From the NCBI GenBank assembly GCA_963830775.1, contig CAWHNT010000047.1, forward strand, positions 496,001 through 560,000: DNA of 64,000 nucleotides, given 5' to 3'. The notes under the pieces were generated by a model. It ran no database searches, was not told the origin of the DNA, and was given only the letters and a program-made list of their open reading frames with translations. Shown here one piece after another: positions 36,095 through 45,657 of this stretch (the first letter of the stretch is position 1; each line of letters starts with the position of its first letter). The position numbers were made by a program, and so were the translations under genes. The DNA comes from CAWHNT01 sp963830775 (GTDB lineage: Bacteria; Pseudomonadota; Alphaproteobacteria; Geminicoccales; Geminicoccaceae).

Positions 36095-39000
36095 TCAGCG
36101 GCCGAGGTCGGCCGTCTCGGTGATGCGGGTTGTTGCGGTTGGTGCTGAGGGCAGGAGATCCTGACCGCGGAAGGTCAGACGGCGGAGCTGGAGCGCTCCC
36201 TTGGGGCTTGTGGGATCAGCCGGGAGGACGAGCTCGCCCCCCTCGATCCGCAGGCCCAGGACGGCATAGGCCGCCGAGATCATCCGGGCAGCGGAGCCCG
36301 TGTACCAGCTCCAGCCGCCGCGGCCCTCGCGGCCCGGCCCGTCATAGATGTCGGCCGGCTGCTGATGCGGCGGCAGGCCGTAGGCGTTGAGCCGGTCGGG
36401 TGCGGTCTTGCGCAAGGGCGAGATCTTCATCCAGAGCTCGACCGCACGGGCACGCAGATGCTCTGCAAGCTCCGGCTTGCCCTGCTCCTCCGCCATGCCG
36501 GCCAGCTGGGCCGCAGCATCGATCAGCCATGACGAGCCGTGCGAGTACTGCCCGCCATTCTCGCGCACGCCCTCGGGATAGTGCGCGATCTTGCCTGCGG
36601 CCGGCTTGGAGTCCGGGCCGAAGGGCGGGGTGAGGACCAGGACCATGTCCGGCCGCTCGAGCTCGCGTAAGGCACCCTCCAGCGCAGCCTGGCCGCGCTC
36701 GAGGTCGGCCGCCCCGGAGAGCGTCGGCCAGGAAGCGGCCAGCGCGTCGGCGAAGGCCAGCTCGTTGCCGGCATCGTCGACTGCGCGCAGGTAGCGGTCC
36801 TGGCGCCACATCCCGTCCAGCGCCGCCTGAGCCTGCGGGCGGCCGTGACGTAACGGTCCCGTGCCTCTTCGCCGCCATGCACGAGCGCGATGCCGGCGAA
36901 GTCGCGCAGCACGTCGTGGAGCAGGAAGCCCAGCCACACGCTCTCGCCGCGGCCCTTATGGCCGACGCGGTTGAGCCCGTCGTTCCAGTCGCCCGTCCCC
37001 ATCAGCGGCAGGCCGTTGGGGCCGAGGAGCGCCAGGCTCGCCTCGATGGCGCGGCGGCAATGCTCGTAGAGGCTGGCGGCCTCGCGCGACTGGCGCGGGA
37101 CGATGACGACGCCGTCGGCCCCTGCCGGGATCGGCCGTGCCTCGAGGAAGGGCACATGCTCGTGCAGGATCGCCTCGTCGCCCGTGGCCTTGACGTAGCG
37201 GGCGGTGAGGTAGGGCAGCCAGAGCTGGATGTCGTAGATCCGGTTGCGCGCCGCGATTCCGGTGAGACCCTCGCGGGAGCGGTGCCACCACTGCAGCACG
37301 TCGCCGTCCGGGAACTGCTGGGCCGCGTGCAGCAGGATCTGCTTTCGCGCCAGCTCGGGCTGGGTGAAGAGGAACGGCAGCACGTCCTGGAGCTGGTCGC
37401 GGTAGCCGGTGGCCCCGCCGCGCTGGCTCGGGCCGCAGCGGCCCCACAGCCGGGCGGTCAGCGCCTGGTAGGGCAGCCAGTCGTTGACCATGCGGTCGAA
37501 GGCCGGGTCGTTGGTCTCGATCCGCAAGGTGGAGAGCGTGTCGGCCCACCAGCGCTTCGTCTCGTCAAGCGCGCGCTCGGCACGGCCGATCTCGCGCCAG
37601 GCAGCGGCAAGCTCGCGGGCGGCTTCATCACTCCGGCCCTGGCCGATGGCCATGATCACCCAGTTGGTCTGGCCGGGCTGGAGCACCACCGTGCCGGCGA
37701 AGGCCGCCACCCGGTAGCCGTCATCCGGCCGGTCCGCATCGGCCTCGCCGCGGTCGACGAAGTAGGGCCGGGCGATGTCGTGCTCGGCACCGCCCAGGAA
37801 GCGGGAGCGGATGGTCTCGTGCCGCTCGACATGGAGGCTCGTCGTGACGAACGCCGTGCCGCCCTCGAAGTCGTTGCTGTCGTTACGGGCGAAGACGGCA
37901 CCGGCACCCAAGTCGCCCCAGCAATGGATGCGGTGGCGGCTGTCGGCGGCGAGCTCGGCCATGGCCAGCTGCGCATAGGGGACCACGCGCAGGCGCACCG
38001 GCCGGTCGCTCGTGTTGCGCAAGGTGAGCAGCCGGACCTCGACCGGGTCCTCCGGCGGCACGAACACCGTCAGCTCCTGCTCCAGGCCCGGCCGGACCTT
38101 GCGGAAGGTCGCGTAGCCGCGGCCGAAGACGATCCCGTGGGTCGCATCGGCACGCCGGTGCGGCACGAAGGTGGGGCTGTCGATCTCGCCGGTGGCGGTA
38201 TCGACCAGGTAGATGCCCTGGGCCGGAGCCTGGGTTGCGACGGTGTCGTGGGTGAACGGGGTGAGCGCGTTCTGCTGCGCGTTGCCGAAGAAGGAGAAGA
38301 TGTCGCCGTGGTTGCTGACGACGGCACCCTGGCCCAGCGGGTTGGCCAGCACATGGTGCCAGGGCCGCGGGGTGTCGATGCCGAGCCGCAGCTCGGTCCC
38401 GTCCTCGGAGAAGCTGAAGGGCGGGGTGGCGGCCGGCGCGCGGAGCGCGTCGGGATGCACGCGGGTCCTTGAGAAGGCGGGCTCGAGCTCCCGCGGGGTG
38501 GGCTGGGCCACGCCCGTGTGGTGCGCGATCAGGCGCACGGCCGCTTCCTCGCTCTCGGCACAGCCGTCGACGAAGAGCAGCTCCTGCGTGCTGCCCGGCT
38601 GGAGGTCGATCTCCAAGGACAGGCTGGCGATCGGGTCGAAGCCGAAGAGCAGCCCCTCGTCCTTGGCCCGGCGCCGGCCGGCGACGGTGACTCCCGCCGG
38701 CTGGCGCATTGTGCCGTTGCCCAGGAACATCTGCCGCGCGTCCTGGTAGCCCAGGAGGCGCACCCGGCCGGTGCGGTCGGGCCGCACCGCGTGGAAGGCC
38801 GTGTCGTGCTTGTGCCCCTTGCCGGACCGGCGGCGGTTGTGCGCGATGATGGCGCGCAGCGGGCGGACGAAGCGGGTACCGACATGCAGTGCCGCGTAGG
38901 CGGGATGGCGGCGGTACTCGTCCGGCGACTCGAGCGCCAGCTCCTGGTAGCTCGCGAGCACCAGCCGGCGGCGCCGGCCGTCGAGCTCGCGGACCCGCAG

Positions 39001-41578
39001 GCGCCACAGCTCGACCGCGTCCTCCTTGGCGAGCTTGACGACCGCCTCGACCTCGATCCCGTCCTCGCAGGCCGTGATCCGCAGGCTGGTCGGGCTCAGG
39101 CGCTCGATGCGGTGCGCACCCTCAGCTCCGGCCGGCTCGCGGGTGAGCGACCAGGGCTGGGCGCCGACGCGGCGCTCACGCAGGTAGAAGTGCTTGCCGC
39201 GCCCGTCGAGCCGGTCCTCGGAGCGCCGGGTCAGGTCGATCTCGGTGCCGCGGGAGACGAGGCTGAAGGCACGGCTGTGGCCACGGCCGTCGGCCAAGAG
39301 CTCAAGCGAGCAGCGGCCGTTGGCGATGCGGACCGGCTGGGTGGCGGCAGGTGCGGCCGGCTGGGCGGCGAGGCGGCGCCAGATCAGGCCGGCCACCACC
39401 GCGATGGCGATGCCGGCCACGGCGTAGCCCAGCATCAGGTTGCCGACGGGCTCCGGAAGCGGTGCCCCCTGCATCCGCTCGGCCTCCGCCCAGACATAGT
39501 CCCATTCCGAGCCGCGGGGGATGTAGAAGGGGATGAGGAGCGGGGCCCAGGTCGCGAACCGGCGCAGGCCCTCCGGCACGATCCTGGTGTGGCCGGGATG
39601 GCCCAGGAACCGGGCCGCCCGCTCATCGGCAGCATCGCCGCCGACGAAGGATAGGTTCACGAGCGTGGCGACCCGCAGGCCCATATGGTCGAACCAGATG
39701 AGCACGCGCAGCCAGTCGTAGGCGAGGAGGCCCAGGAAGGCGTGCAGGCTCCAGGTGCGGAACTGGTCGGCCGGCAGCCACCATGAGGCGGCGGTGGCGA
39801 CCACGGTGCGCACGGCACCGTCCTGGTTGTACCAGGTGGGATCGGGCGCCATGCGCAGGCCGGAGTAGATGACGGGCGCCATCCACAGGCCCCAGCGCAT
39901 CACGCGGATGGTCTGCTCGACCACGCCCACGAGCCCGGCCGGGGTGAGGAAGCCGCGCAGGGGCCACAGGCTGCGATGGACGAGAGCGGAGAGCAGCACG
40001 AGGTTGATGCTGAACAGCGGGGCCGCCAGCGACCAGTTGATGACGCCGGAGAGCGACTCGTTGAAGAAGAGACGCACGCCGCCATCCGCCGGCCCGAGGC
40101 TCAGGGCCCCGTATTTGCTGAACAGCGGGTAGATGACGTAGTCCTGCGAGCCCGGGTTGCTGACCGTGGCGTAGGCCCAGAGCTTCTGCCGCAGCACGTC
40201 GAGCTGGGAGGCGTCGAGGTACCAGGCGACGGCACCGCCGACCACGCCGCCCAGCAGCAGCGCCAGCAGGTAGACGCGCCAGGACTGCAGGCAGCCGCGG
40301 GGACCGCGAACCATCAGCCAGCCGTCCCGGACGAGGTCGACACCGGCATAGGCCAGCATGCCCAGCGCGAGGCCGTAGCCGAAGCGGGCACCGTCGGAGC
40401 CCGTGGGCAGGGCGATCTCGACCGCCAGGCCGACGCCGGCGCCGATCACGGCACCGCGGGCATAGTCCCAGGGCTCGCGGGCATTGGCGGCGAGGCGGCG
40501 GAAGAAGGGGGCACTGCCGTCGAAGCTCTCGACCAGGGTACGGCCGAGCGGGAAGAGGAGGGCTCCAGCGAGCGTCGCGGTCAGCAGGGGTGCTGCCTGC
40601 CACAGGGCAACGGTCGCCGGGAGGGCGGCCAGCATGGCGGCAGCCTGGGCCAGGAGGATGAAGAGGCCGCCATAGACGGCACCCTTGGTCATCCCGGAGG
40701 TGAGGTGCCCGACCGCGGCGTAGCGCGTCGGCCTACGGCCCTTCAGCGCGTCGAGGGCGATGCCGGTGACCAGGAACACCTGCGCCCATAAGCCGGCCTG
40801 GGCGGCGGCGGCGGCGGCGACGTTGCCGGCGATCTGCACGAGGCCGGGGACGCTGCCCAAGGCCGAAGCCAGGCTGGCGATCTGGGGGGTGAAGGCGGCA
40901 AGCAGCGAGGAGCCGGCGACCAGGGCGTAGAAACGCGCCATCCCGCGTCACCCGCCCGTCCATGGCGCGGCCGATGCCGATGATCAGGGCCACGTCGAAG
41001 AGGGCGAGGACGAGCGTGCGGCCAAGGCCGATCTCGAGCGCCGGTCCCACACCCATGCCGGCCGTGACCAGGCGGCCCAGCTCCAGCGTCAGCGGTGCGG
41101 AGCCAAGGAGCAGGAGCCAGTTGGCGAGCAGCGGCACGGCCGCGACCAGGACCCTGGCCGAGACGGGCGCGTGCGTACTACCCCGTCCGGCGAGCCATGA
41201 CGTTGCCGCGAGATAGAGCCCGACCGAGGTCGCGGCCCCGAGCGGCGTCAGGGTGGCGAGGTCGTGCCAGGTGCCCGGCGGCTGCCATACCTTGGCCGCC
41301 TGCGTCGCCATCGCCGCCAAGCCGGCCACGAGAGCGGCGTCGATCAGCGCATGGATGGCCGAGGGCCAGCGGCCCGTGCCGGCACGGGCCTGCAAGGCTA
41401 TCGCAATCGAGCCCAGAAGGCCCGCCAGGAGGTCGGCCGCAAGCGGTCCTGCCCGCATGGCGAGCCATACGCTCGTCGCCAGCAGTGCCAGGCCGGAGAG
41501 GATCAGTGCTGGGCGCGCGTGGCGCTCCGCGATCAGAGGTGGCCTCACGGCTAGCGGGGCGTCCAGTCGGCCTAGCAT
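36095..41578 (-). CDS. giant membrane GH94-type protein, NdvB-like but without a GT84 domain (two frameshifts)
   Basis: The corrected product has about 1,827 residues. The first 770 or so are mostly transmembrane segments (for example IALDALKGRR, LRVATLVNLSFVGG). They are followed by two GH94-type beta-sandwich parts (VRIANGRCSLELLADGRGHSR; HHVLANPLGQGAVVSNHGDI) and a GH94 (alpha/alpha)6 catalytic part. That part holds RGGATGYRDQLQD, MGTGDWNDGLNRVG with the family acid Asp, VRENGGQYSHGSSW and RGGWSWYTGSA. This matches the C-terminal half of cyclic beta-1,2-glucan synthase, but I see no GT84 glucosyltransferase region. Frame breaks: near 40943 (an extra G; VTR then MARFYALVAG) and near 36838 (one base lost; RYVTAA then QAQAALDGMW). 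Start at 41578 is a choice; 41611 is possible. It heads the operon with opgD and the cyclase. Confidence 0.82.
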
Positions 41579-42073
41579 GACACGACATCCTGCTGGAAGG
41601 GTGGCAGCCAAAGGGCCGCCTCACGGGTACGCGACGCCGGCTCCCGGCCTGGTCGCTCTCTCTGTTCTCGCCTCATCCTGATCACCCTTTTTGGTCCGGA
41701 CCGCAGGTCGTGTCCGGCCGCCCCGGGCGTGGGGTCGGTCGGCGCGTGCAGTCATGCCGCGCCTCTCTGCCTTGGCACCGGTACGGTCGCCCGTCCGGCT
41801 TGTTGGCCCGGTGGTTACCCAGGCTTCTCTCATCTTACAATTGAGTAATTGGAACACAAAGATCGTTCTAAGTGAACCATCATCGTTCCGTGAGAGGCAT
41901 ACTGGCCGCACTCGCGGCCTTCCGCCGTGACCTGCAGCACACGAGACGAAGGAACCGTCCATGTGGCCGGCCGGCCACGCCGGCCCCCATGCTCGATCGC
42001 CTCTTCTCTCGCACTCGCTTCTGCGGGTACCACTGCGCCCGCCTAGTGGATGCGAACCAGGGGGGAAGAGGCC
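41579..42073. promoter_or_regulatory. 495-nt divergent intergenic region of the glucan operon and the sugar cluster
   Basis: No convincing gene is seen here. Most of the stretch is GC-rich, but 41825-41890 is clearly AT-rich for this genome. It holds a perfect inverted repeat, CAATT-GAGT-AATTG, at 41838-41851. A direct repeat ATCGTTC lies at 41862-41868 and 41882-41888, 20 nt apart, and the inverted pair GTTC/GAAC lies between. These look like operator elements for the divergent genes. Start codons are at 41578 (minus) and 42074 (plus), so long leaders are implied. No clear sigma-70 pair can be named. Confidence 0.5.
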
Positions 42074-42832
42074 ATGAGCGGGCAGGGCAAGGTGGCGCTC
42101 GTCACGGGTGCCGGCAGCGGGATCGGCCGGGCGACGGCGCTGGCGTTGATGGCCGAGGGCTATGCCTTGGTGCTGGTCGGCCGGCGTCAGGAGCAGCTCG
42201 ACGCCACGGCGGAGCTGGGCAAGGCCACCGGCTCACGCTCGCTGGCCGTGCCCACCGACGTCGGCGATCCTGCGGCGGTGAAGGCGCTGTTCGCGAAGGT
42301 GAAGGAGGAGTTCGGCCGGCTCGACCTCTTGTTCAACAATGCCGGCACCGGCACGCCTCCGGTCCCGATCGAGGAGCTCACCTACGAGCAGTGGAAGGCC
42401 GTGGTCGACGTCAACCTCACCGGGCCCTTCCTGTGCACCCAGGAGGCGGTGCGGATGATGAAGGCGCAGGATCCCCAGGGCGGGCGGATCATCAACAACG
42501 GCTCGATCTCGGCCCACGCACCGCGCCCCAACTCGGCTCCCTACACCGCGACCAAGCACGCGATCACCGGCCTGACGCGCTCGACCTCGCTCGACGGCCG
42601 CAACTGGGACATCGCCTGCGGCCAGATCGACATCGGCAACGCCGCCACCGACATGACCCAGCGCATGACCGGCGGCGTGCCGCAGGCCGATGGCTCGAGC
42701 AGGGTCGAGCCGCGGATGGACGTGCAGCACGTCGCCAAGGCGGTGGTGTTCATGGCCAGCCTGCCGCTCGAATCGAACGTCCAGTTCATGACCGTGATGG
42801 CGACCAAGATGCCCTATATCGGCCGCGGCTGA
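42074..42832 (+). CDS. short-chain dehydrogenase/reductase (252 aa)
   Basis: This is a classical SDR: NAD(P) motif TGAGSGIGRATA (residues 11-22), NNAG at about 87, catalytic Ser in NGSISAHAP and the YTATK pair at about 155-159. An acidic residue after the second beta strand is absent and arginines (VGRRQEQL) follow it, which favours NADP. The ATG at 42074 has GGGGAAGAGG just upstream. It is the first gene of the sugar cluster and probably oxidises or reduces a sugar or polyol intermediate. The substrate is unknown. Confidence 0.9.
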   Translation: MSGQGKVALVTGAGSGIGRATALALMAEGYALVLVGRRQEQLDATAELGKATGSRSLAVPTDVGDPAAVKALFAKVKEEFGRLDLLFNNAGTGTPPVPIEELTYEQWKAVVDVNLTGPFLCTQEAVRMMKAQDPQGGRIINNGSISAHAPRPNSAPYTATKHAITGLTRSTSLDGRNWDIACGQIDIGNAATDMTQRMTGGVPQADGSSRVEPRMDVQHVAKAVVFMASLPLESNVQFMTVMATKMPYIGRG

Positions 42833-42864
42833 GCGGCCACGGGCAGGGACGGAGGGCAGCGGGC

Positions 42865-43878
42865 GTGAGCTTCGCCTTTGCGGCCGTGGGCATCAGCCAC
42901 GACCATATCTACGGGCAGACCGACCTCATGCTCGGGGCCGGCTGCCGGCTCGCTGCCTTCCATGCGCAGGAAGACGATCTCGCCCAGCGCTACGCCGAGC
43001 GCTACCCGCAGGCGCGCCGGGTCCAGGACGAGCGCCAAATCCTCGACGACCCCGAGATCCTGCTCGTCCTCGGTGCCGGCATTCCCTGCGAGCGGGCGCC
43101 CATGGCCGTCCGTGCGATGCGGGCCGGCAAGGATGTCATGCTCGACAAGCCGGGTGCCACGAGCCTGGAGCAGCTGGCCGAGCTGCGCCGCGTCCAGGCC
43201 GAGACCGGGCGCATCCTCTCCATCTGCTACAGCGAGCATTATCGCCAGCGGGCCACCGTCGAGGCCGGAAGGCTGGTCCAGGCGGGTGCGATCGGCCGCG
43301 TCATCCAGACGATCGGGACCGGCCCGCACCGTCTGGGCAACCACCCACGCCCGCCCTGGTTCTACGAGCGCGCCAAGTATGGCGGCATCCTGTGCGATAT
43401 CGGCTCGCATCAGGTCGAGCAGTTCCTGTTCTTCACGGGTGCCACCGAGGCCGAGCTGGTGACGAGCCAGGTCGGCAACTTCGCCCATCCCGAGACGCCC
43501 GAGCTCGAGGACTTCGGCGACATGCTCCTGCGCAGCCCGACCGCCACGGGCTACATCCGCCTCGACTGGTTCACGCCCGACGGGCTCGGCGTCTGGGGCG
43601 ATGGCCGGCTGACCGTCCTCGGCACCGACGGCTATATCGAGCTGCGCAAGTATATCGACATCGCCGGCAGGCCCGGTGCCGACCATCTGTTCCTCGTCGA
43701 CGGCAAGGGCGTCAGGCACGTCGACTGCTCGAAGACCGAGCTGCCCTATGGCCGTCAGCTCCGCGACGACGTGCTGAACCGCACCGAGACCGCGATGCCC
43801 CAGGCGCACTGCTTCCTCGCGACCGAGCTGGCGCTCCGGGCGCAGGCGGCCGCTACCTGGATCCAGGGCCCGCGCTAG
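42865..43878 (+). CDS. Gfo/Idh/MocA-family oxidoreductase 1 (337 aa)
   Basis: This is an NAD(P)-dependent sugar dehydrogenase-like protein. The usual EKP motif of the family is seen as MLDKPGATSLEQLAELRR, and YSEHYRQRATVEAG and GGILCDIGSHQVEQFLFFTG match the C-terminal substrate domain. The N-terminal nucleotide loop (AFAAVGISHDHIYGQ) is unusual and lacks the standard GxGxxG, so cofactor binding may differ. The GTG start at 42865 has GGAGGG upstream. The stop TAG overlaps the next start by 1 nt (TAGTG). Confidence 0.88.
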   Translation: MSFAFAAVGISHDHIYGQTDLMLGAGCRLAAFHAQEDDLAQRYAERYPQARRVQDERQILDDPEILLVLGAGIPCERAPMAVRAMRAGKDVMLDKPGATSLEQLAELRRVQAETGRILSICYSEHYRQRATVEAGRLVQAGAIGRVIQTIGTGPHRLGNHPRPPWFYERAKYGGILCDIGSHQVEQFLFFTGATEAELVTSQVGNFAHPETPELEDFGDMLLRSPTATGYIRLDWFTPDGLGVWGDGRLTVLGTDGYIELRKYIDIAGRPGADHLFLVDGKGVRHVDCSKTELPYGRQLRDDVLNRTETAMPQAHCFLATELALRAQAAATWIQGPR

Positions 43879-44945
43879 TGGGCCAGCGCCTGCGCGTCGC
43901 CGTCGTGGGCGGCGGGATCGGCGCCCAGCACGTCGCGGCCTACCGGAAGCTGCCCGAGCTCTACGAGGTCCGCGCCCTCTGCGACATTGATCCGGGCCGG
44001 GCCGCGAGCGTGGCCGGGCGCTTCGCGATCCCGGTGACGCTCGCGAGCTACGAGGAGCTGCTGAGCCACGACGATCTCGACCTGATCGACATCTGCACCC
44101 CCTCGAGCCTCCACTTCGTGCAGACCCAGGCGGCCTTGCGGGCCGGGAAGCATGTGGTCTGCGAGAAGCCGGTCGCAGGCTCGCTGGCCGAGGTCGACGC
44201 GCTCATCGCGGCCGAGCGGGAGAGTGGGTGCAGGGTGTCGCCGATCTTCCAGTACCGGTTCGGCAACGGCTTCCAGAAGCTCCTGCACCTCAAGGCCAAA
44301 GGCGTTCTCGGCCGAGCCTATCTCGGCACGGTCGAGACCCACTGGAAGCGCGGGAGCGCCTACTACGAGGTGCCCTGGCGCGGGCGCTGGCAGACCGAGC
44401 TCGGCGGCTGCCTCGTCACCCACGCGATCCATGCCCACGACCTGCTGGTCACCGCGCTTGGACCGGTGCGCAGCGTCTTCGCCCGCACCGCCACCCGCGT
44501 GAACGGAATCGAGACCGAGGACTGTGCCGTCCTGGCGCTGGAGATGGCGGACGGTGCCCTGGTCAGCCTCTCGGTCACGCTGGGCTCGGCGGCCGAGATC
44601 TCGCGCCTGCGGCTCTGCTTCGAGGCGCTGACCTGCGAGAGCTGCCACGAGCCCTACCGCCCGCAGGGCGAGCCATGGCAGCTCTGGCCGGCAGACGAGG
44701 CGGCCAAGGCCAGGATCGACGAGGCGCTTGCGGACTTCGAGCCGGGGCTCGAGCACTACGAGGGCCAGTTCAGCCGGCTGCATGCGGCGCTCACCGCGGA
44801 CGGGCCGATGCCGGTCACGCTCGCGGACGCGCGCAGCTCGCTGGAGCTGGTGACCGCAGCCTATCACTCGGCCCAGACGGGGGAGATGGTGAGCCTTCCG
44901 GTCGATGCCGACCATCCGGGCTATCGCGGCTGGCGCCCGGCATGA
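43878..44945 (+). CDS. Gfo/Idh/MocA-family oxidoreductase 2 (355 aa)
   Basis: This one has a normal Rossmann motif, VAVVGGGIGAQHVAAYRK (GxGxxG), and the EKP motif in HVVCEKPVAGSLAEVDAL. The substrate-domain segments FQYRFGNGFQKL and GGCLVTHAIHAHDLL are in place. It probably uses NAD to oxidise a sugar or inositol-like substrate. It is not a close duplicate of its neighbour. It starts with GTG overlapping the previous stop and ends with ATGA overlapping the TetR start. Two such enzymes side by side, together with an isomerase and an aldolase, suggest sequential oxidation steps. Confidence 0.92.
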   Translation: MGQRLRVAVVGGGIGAQHVAAYRKLPELYEVRALCDIDPGRAASVAGRFAIPVTLASYEELLSHDDLDLIDICTPSSLHFVQTQAALRAGKHVVCEKPVAGSLAEVDALIAAERESGCRVSPIFQYRFGNGFQKLLHLKAKGVLGRAYLGTVETHWKRGSAYYEVPWRGRWQTELGGCLVTHAIHAHDLLVTALGPVRSVFARTATRVNGIETEDCAVLALEMADGALVSLSVTLGSAAEISRLRLCFEALTCESCHEPYRPQGEPWQLWPADEAAKARIDEALADFEPGLEHYEGQFSRLHAALTADGPMPVTLADARSSLELVTAAYHSAQTGEMVSLPVDADHPGYRGWRPA

Positions 44946-45577
44946 CCGGCCCCGAGCCCGACCGCGTCCGCGACCCTGAGCGCACGCGGGGGCTGATCCT
45001 GGAGGCTGCCGTCGCCGAGTTCGCGGAGAACGGGCTTTCGGGCGCTCGCGTCGACGCGATCGCGGCCCGCGCCGGTGCCAACAAGCGCATGCTCTACCAC
45101 TATTTCGGCAACAAGGAGGACCTCTACCTCGCGGCCCTGGAGCATGTGTACGTGGCGATCCGCAGCCGCGAGCGGGCGCTGCACCTGGAAGATCTGCCGC
45201 CCGCCCTGGCGATGCGCGAGCTGGTCCTCGTCACCTGGCGGCATTTCATCGAGCATCCCGAGTTCCTGAGCCTGCTGGTCACCGAGAACCTGCATCGGGC
45301 CAGGTACATCAGGAAGTCACGGCTGGTGCGCGAGCTGCACTCGCCGCTGGTCGAGATGATCGGCACCATCCTTGACCGGGGTGCCAGGTCCGGCGTGCTG
45401 CGCGCGGGGGTCGACCCGGTCCAGCTCTACATCTCGATCGCGAGCCTCGGCTGGTTCTATCTTTCCAACCGATTCACATTGGGCACGATCTTCGATCAGG
45501 ACCTGGAGAGCGAGGCGGCCCTGGCGGCGCGTGCCGAGCACATCGTCGAGGTGATCATGGGCTACCTGCGTCCTTGA
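44942..45577 (+). CDS. TetR-family transcriptional regulator (211 aa)
   Basis: The N-terminal helix-turn-helix is RGLILEAAVAEFAENGLSGA then VDAIAARAGANKRMLYHYFGNKEDLY, a textbook TetR DNA-binding region. The C-terminal part (TNENLH-like TENLHRARYIRKS, then RGARSGVLRAGVDPVQLY) resembles the TetR_C domain of RutR-like proteins. It lies between the oxidoreductase and aldolase genes and overlaps the former by 4 nt. A near-perfect palindrome on the promoter just downstream (45596-45612) is a good candidate binding site. Confidence 0.92.
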   Translation: MTGPEPDRVRDPERTRGLILEAAVAEFAENGLSGARVDAIAARAGANKRMLYHYFGNKEDLYLAALEHVYVAIRSRERALHLEDLPPALAMRELVLVTWRHFIEHPEFLSLLVTENLHRARYIRKSRLVRELHSPLVEMIGTILDRGARSGVLRAGVDPVQLYISIASLGWFYLSNRFTLGTIFDQDLESEAALAARAEHIVEVIMGYLRP

Positions 45578-45602
45578 CAGAAGAAGCCGAGCTAAGTAAC
45601 TA
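45574..45602 (+). promoter_or_regulatory. sigma-70-type promoter for the DUF993 and isomerase genes
   Basis: A perfect -35 box TTGACA at 45574-45579 is followed by a 17-nt spacer and TAACTA at 45597-45602. It overlaps the end of the tetR gene and lies 56 nt before the ATG of the aldolase-like gene. This is the best-looking promoter in the window. Confidence 0.65.
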
Positions 45603-45612
45603 GACTGGTTAC
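45596..45612. promoter_or_regulatory. TetR-type operator palindrome over the -10 box
   Basis: The 17-bp sequence GTAACTAG-A-CTGGTTAC is symmetric in 7 of 8 positions per arm. It covers the -10 box of the promoter above, so binding would block transcription. The size and symmetry fit TetR-family operators, and a tetR gene ends 19 nt upstream. Confidence 0.6.
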
Positions 45613-45657
45613 AAGCGCCGCTGCCGTGTGCCGGCGGCTCGGGGAGGTCCGATCAGG

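Noticed and set aside
41872..42864. An N-terminal extension of the first Gfo/Idh/MocA gene through the SDR gene
   Set aside because: The upstream part of that frame overlaps the SDR gene and has shadow composition; a GTG with a good ribosome site gives the usual start.
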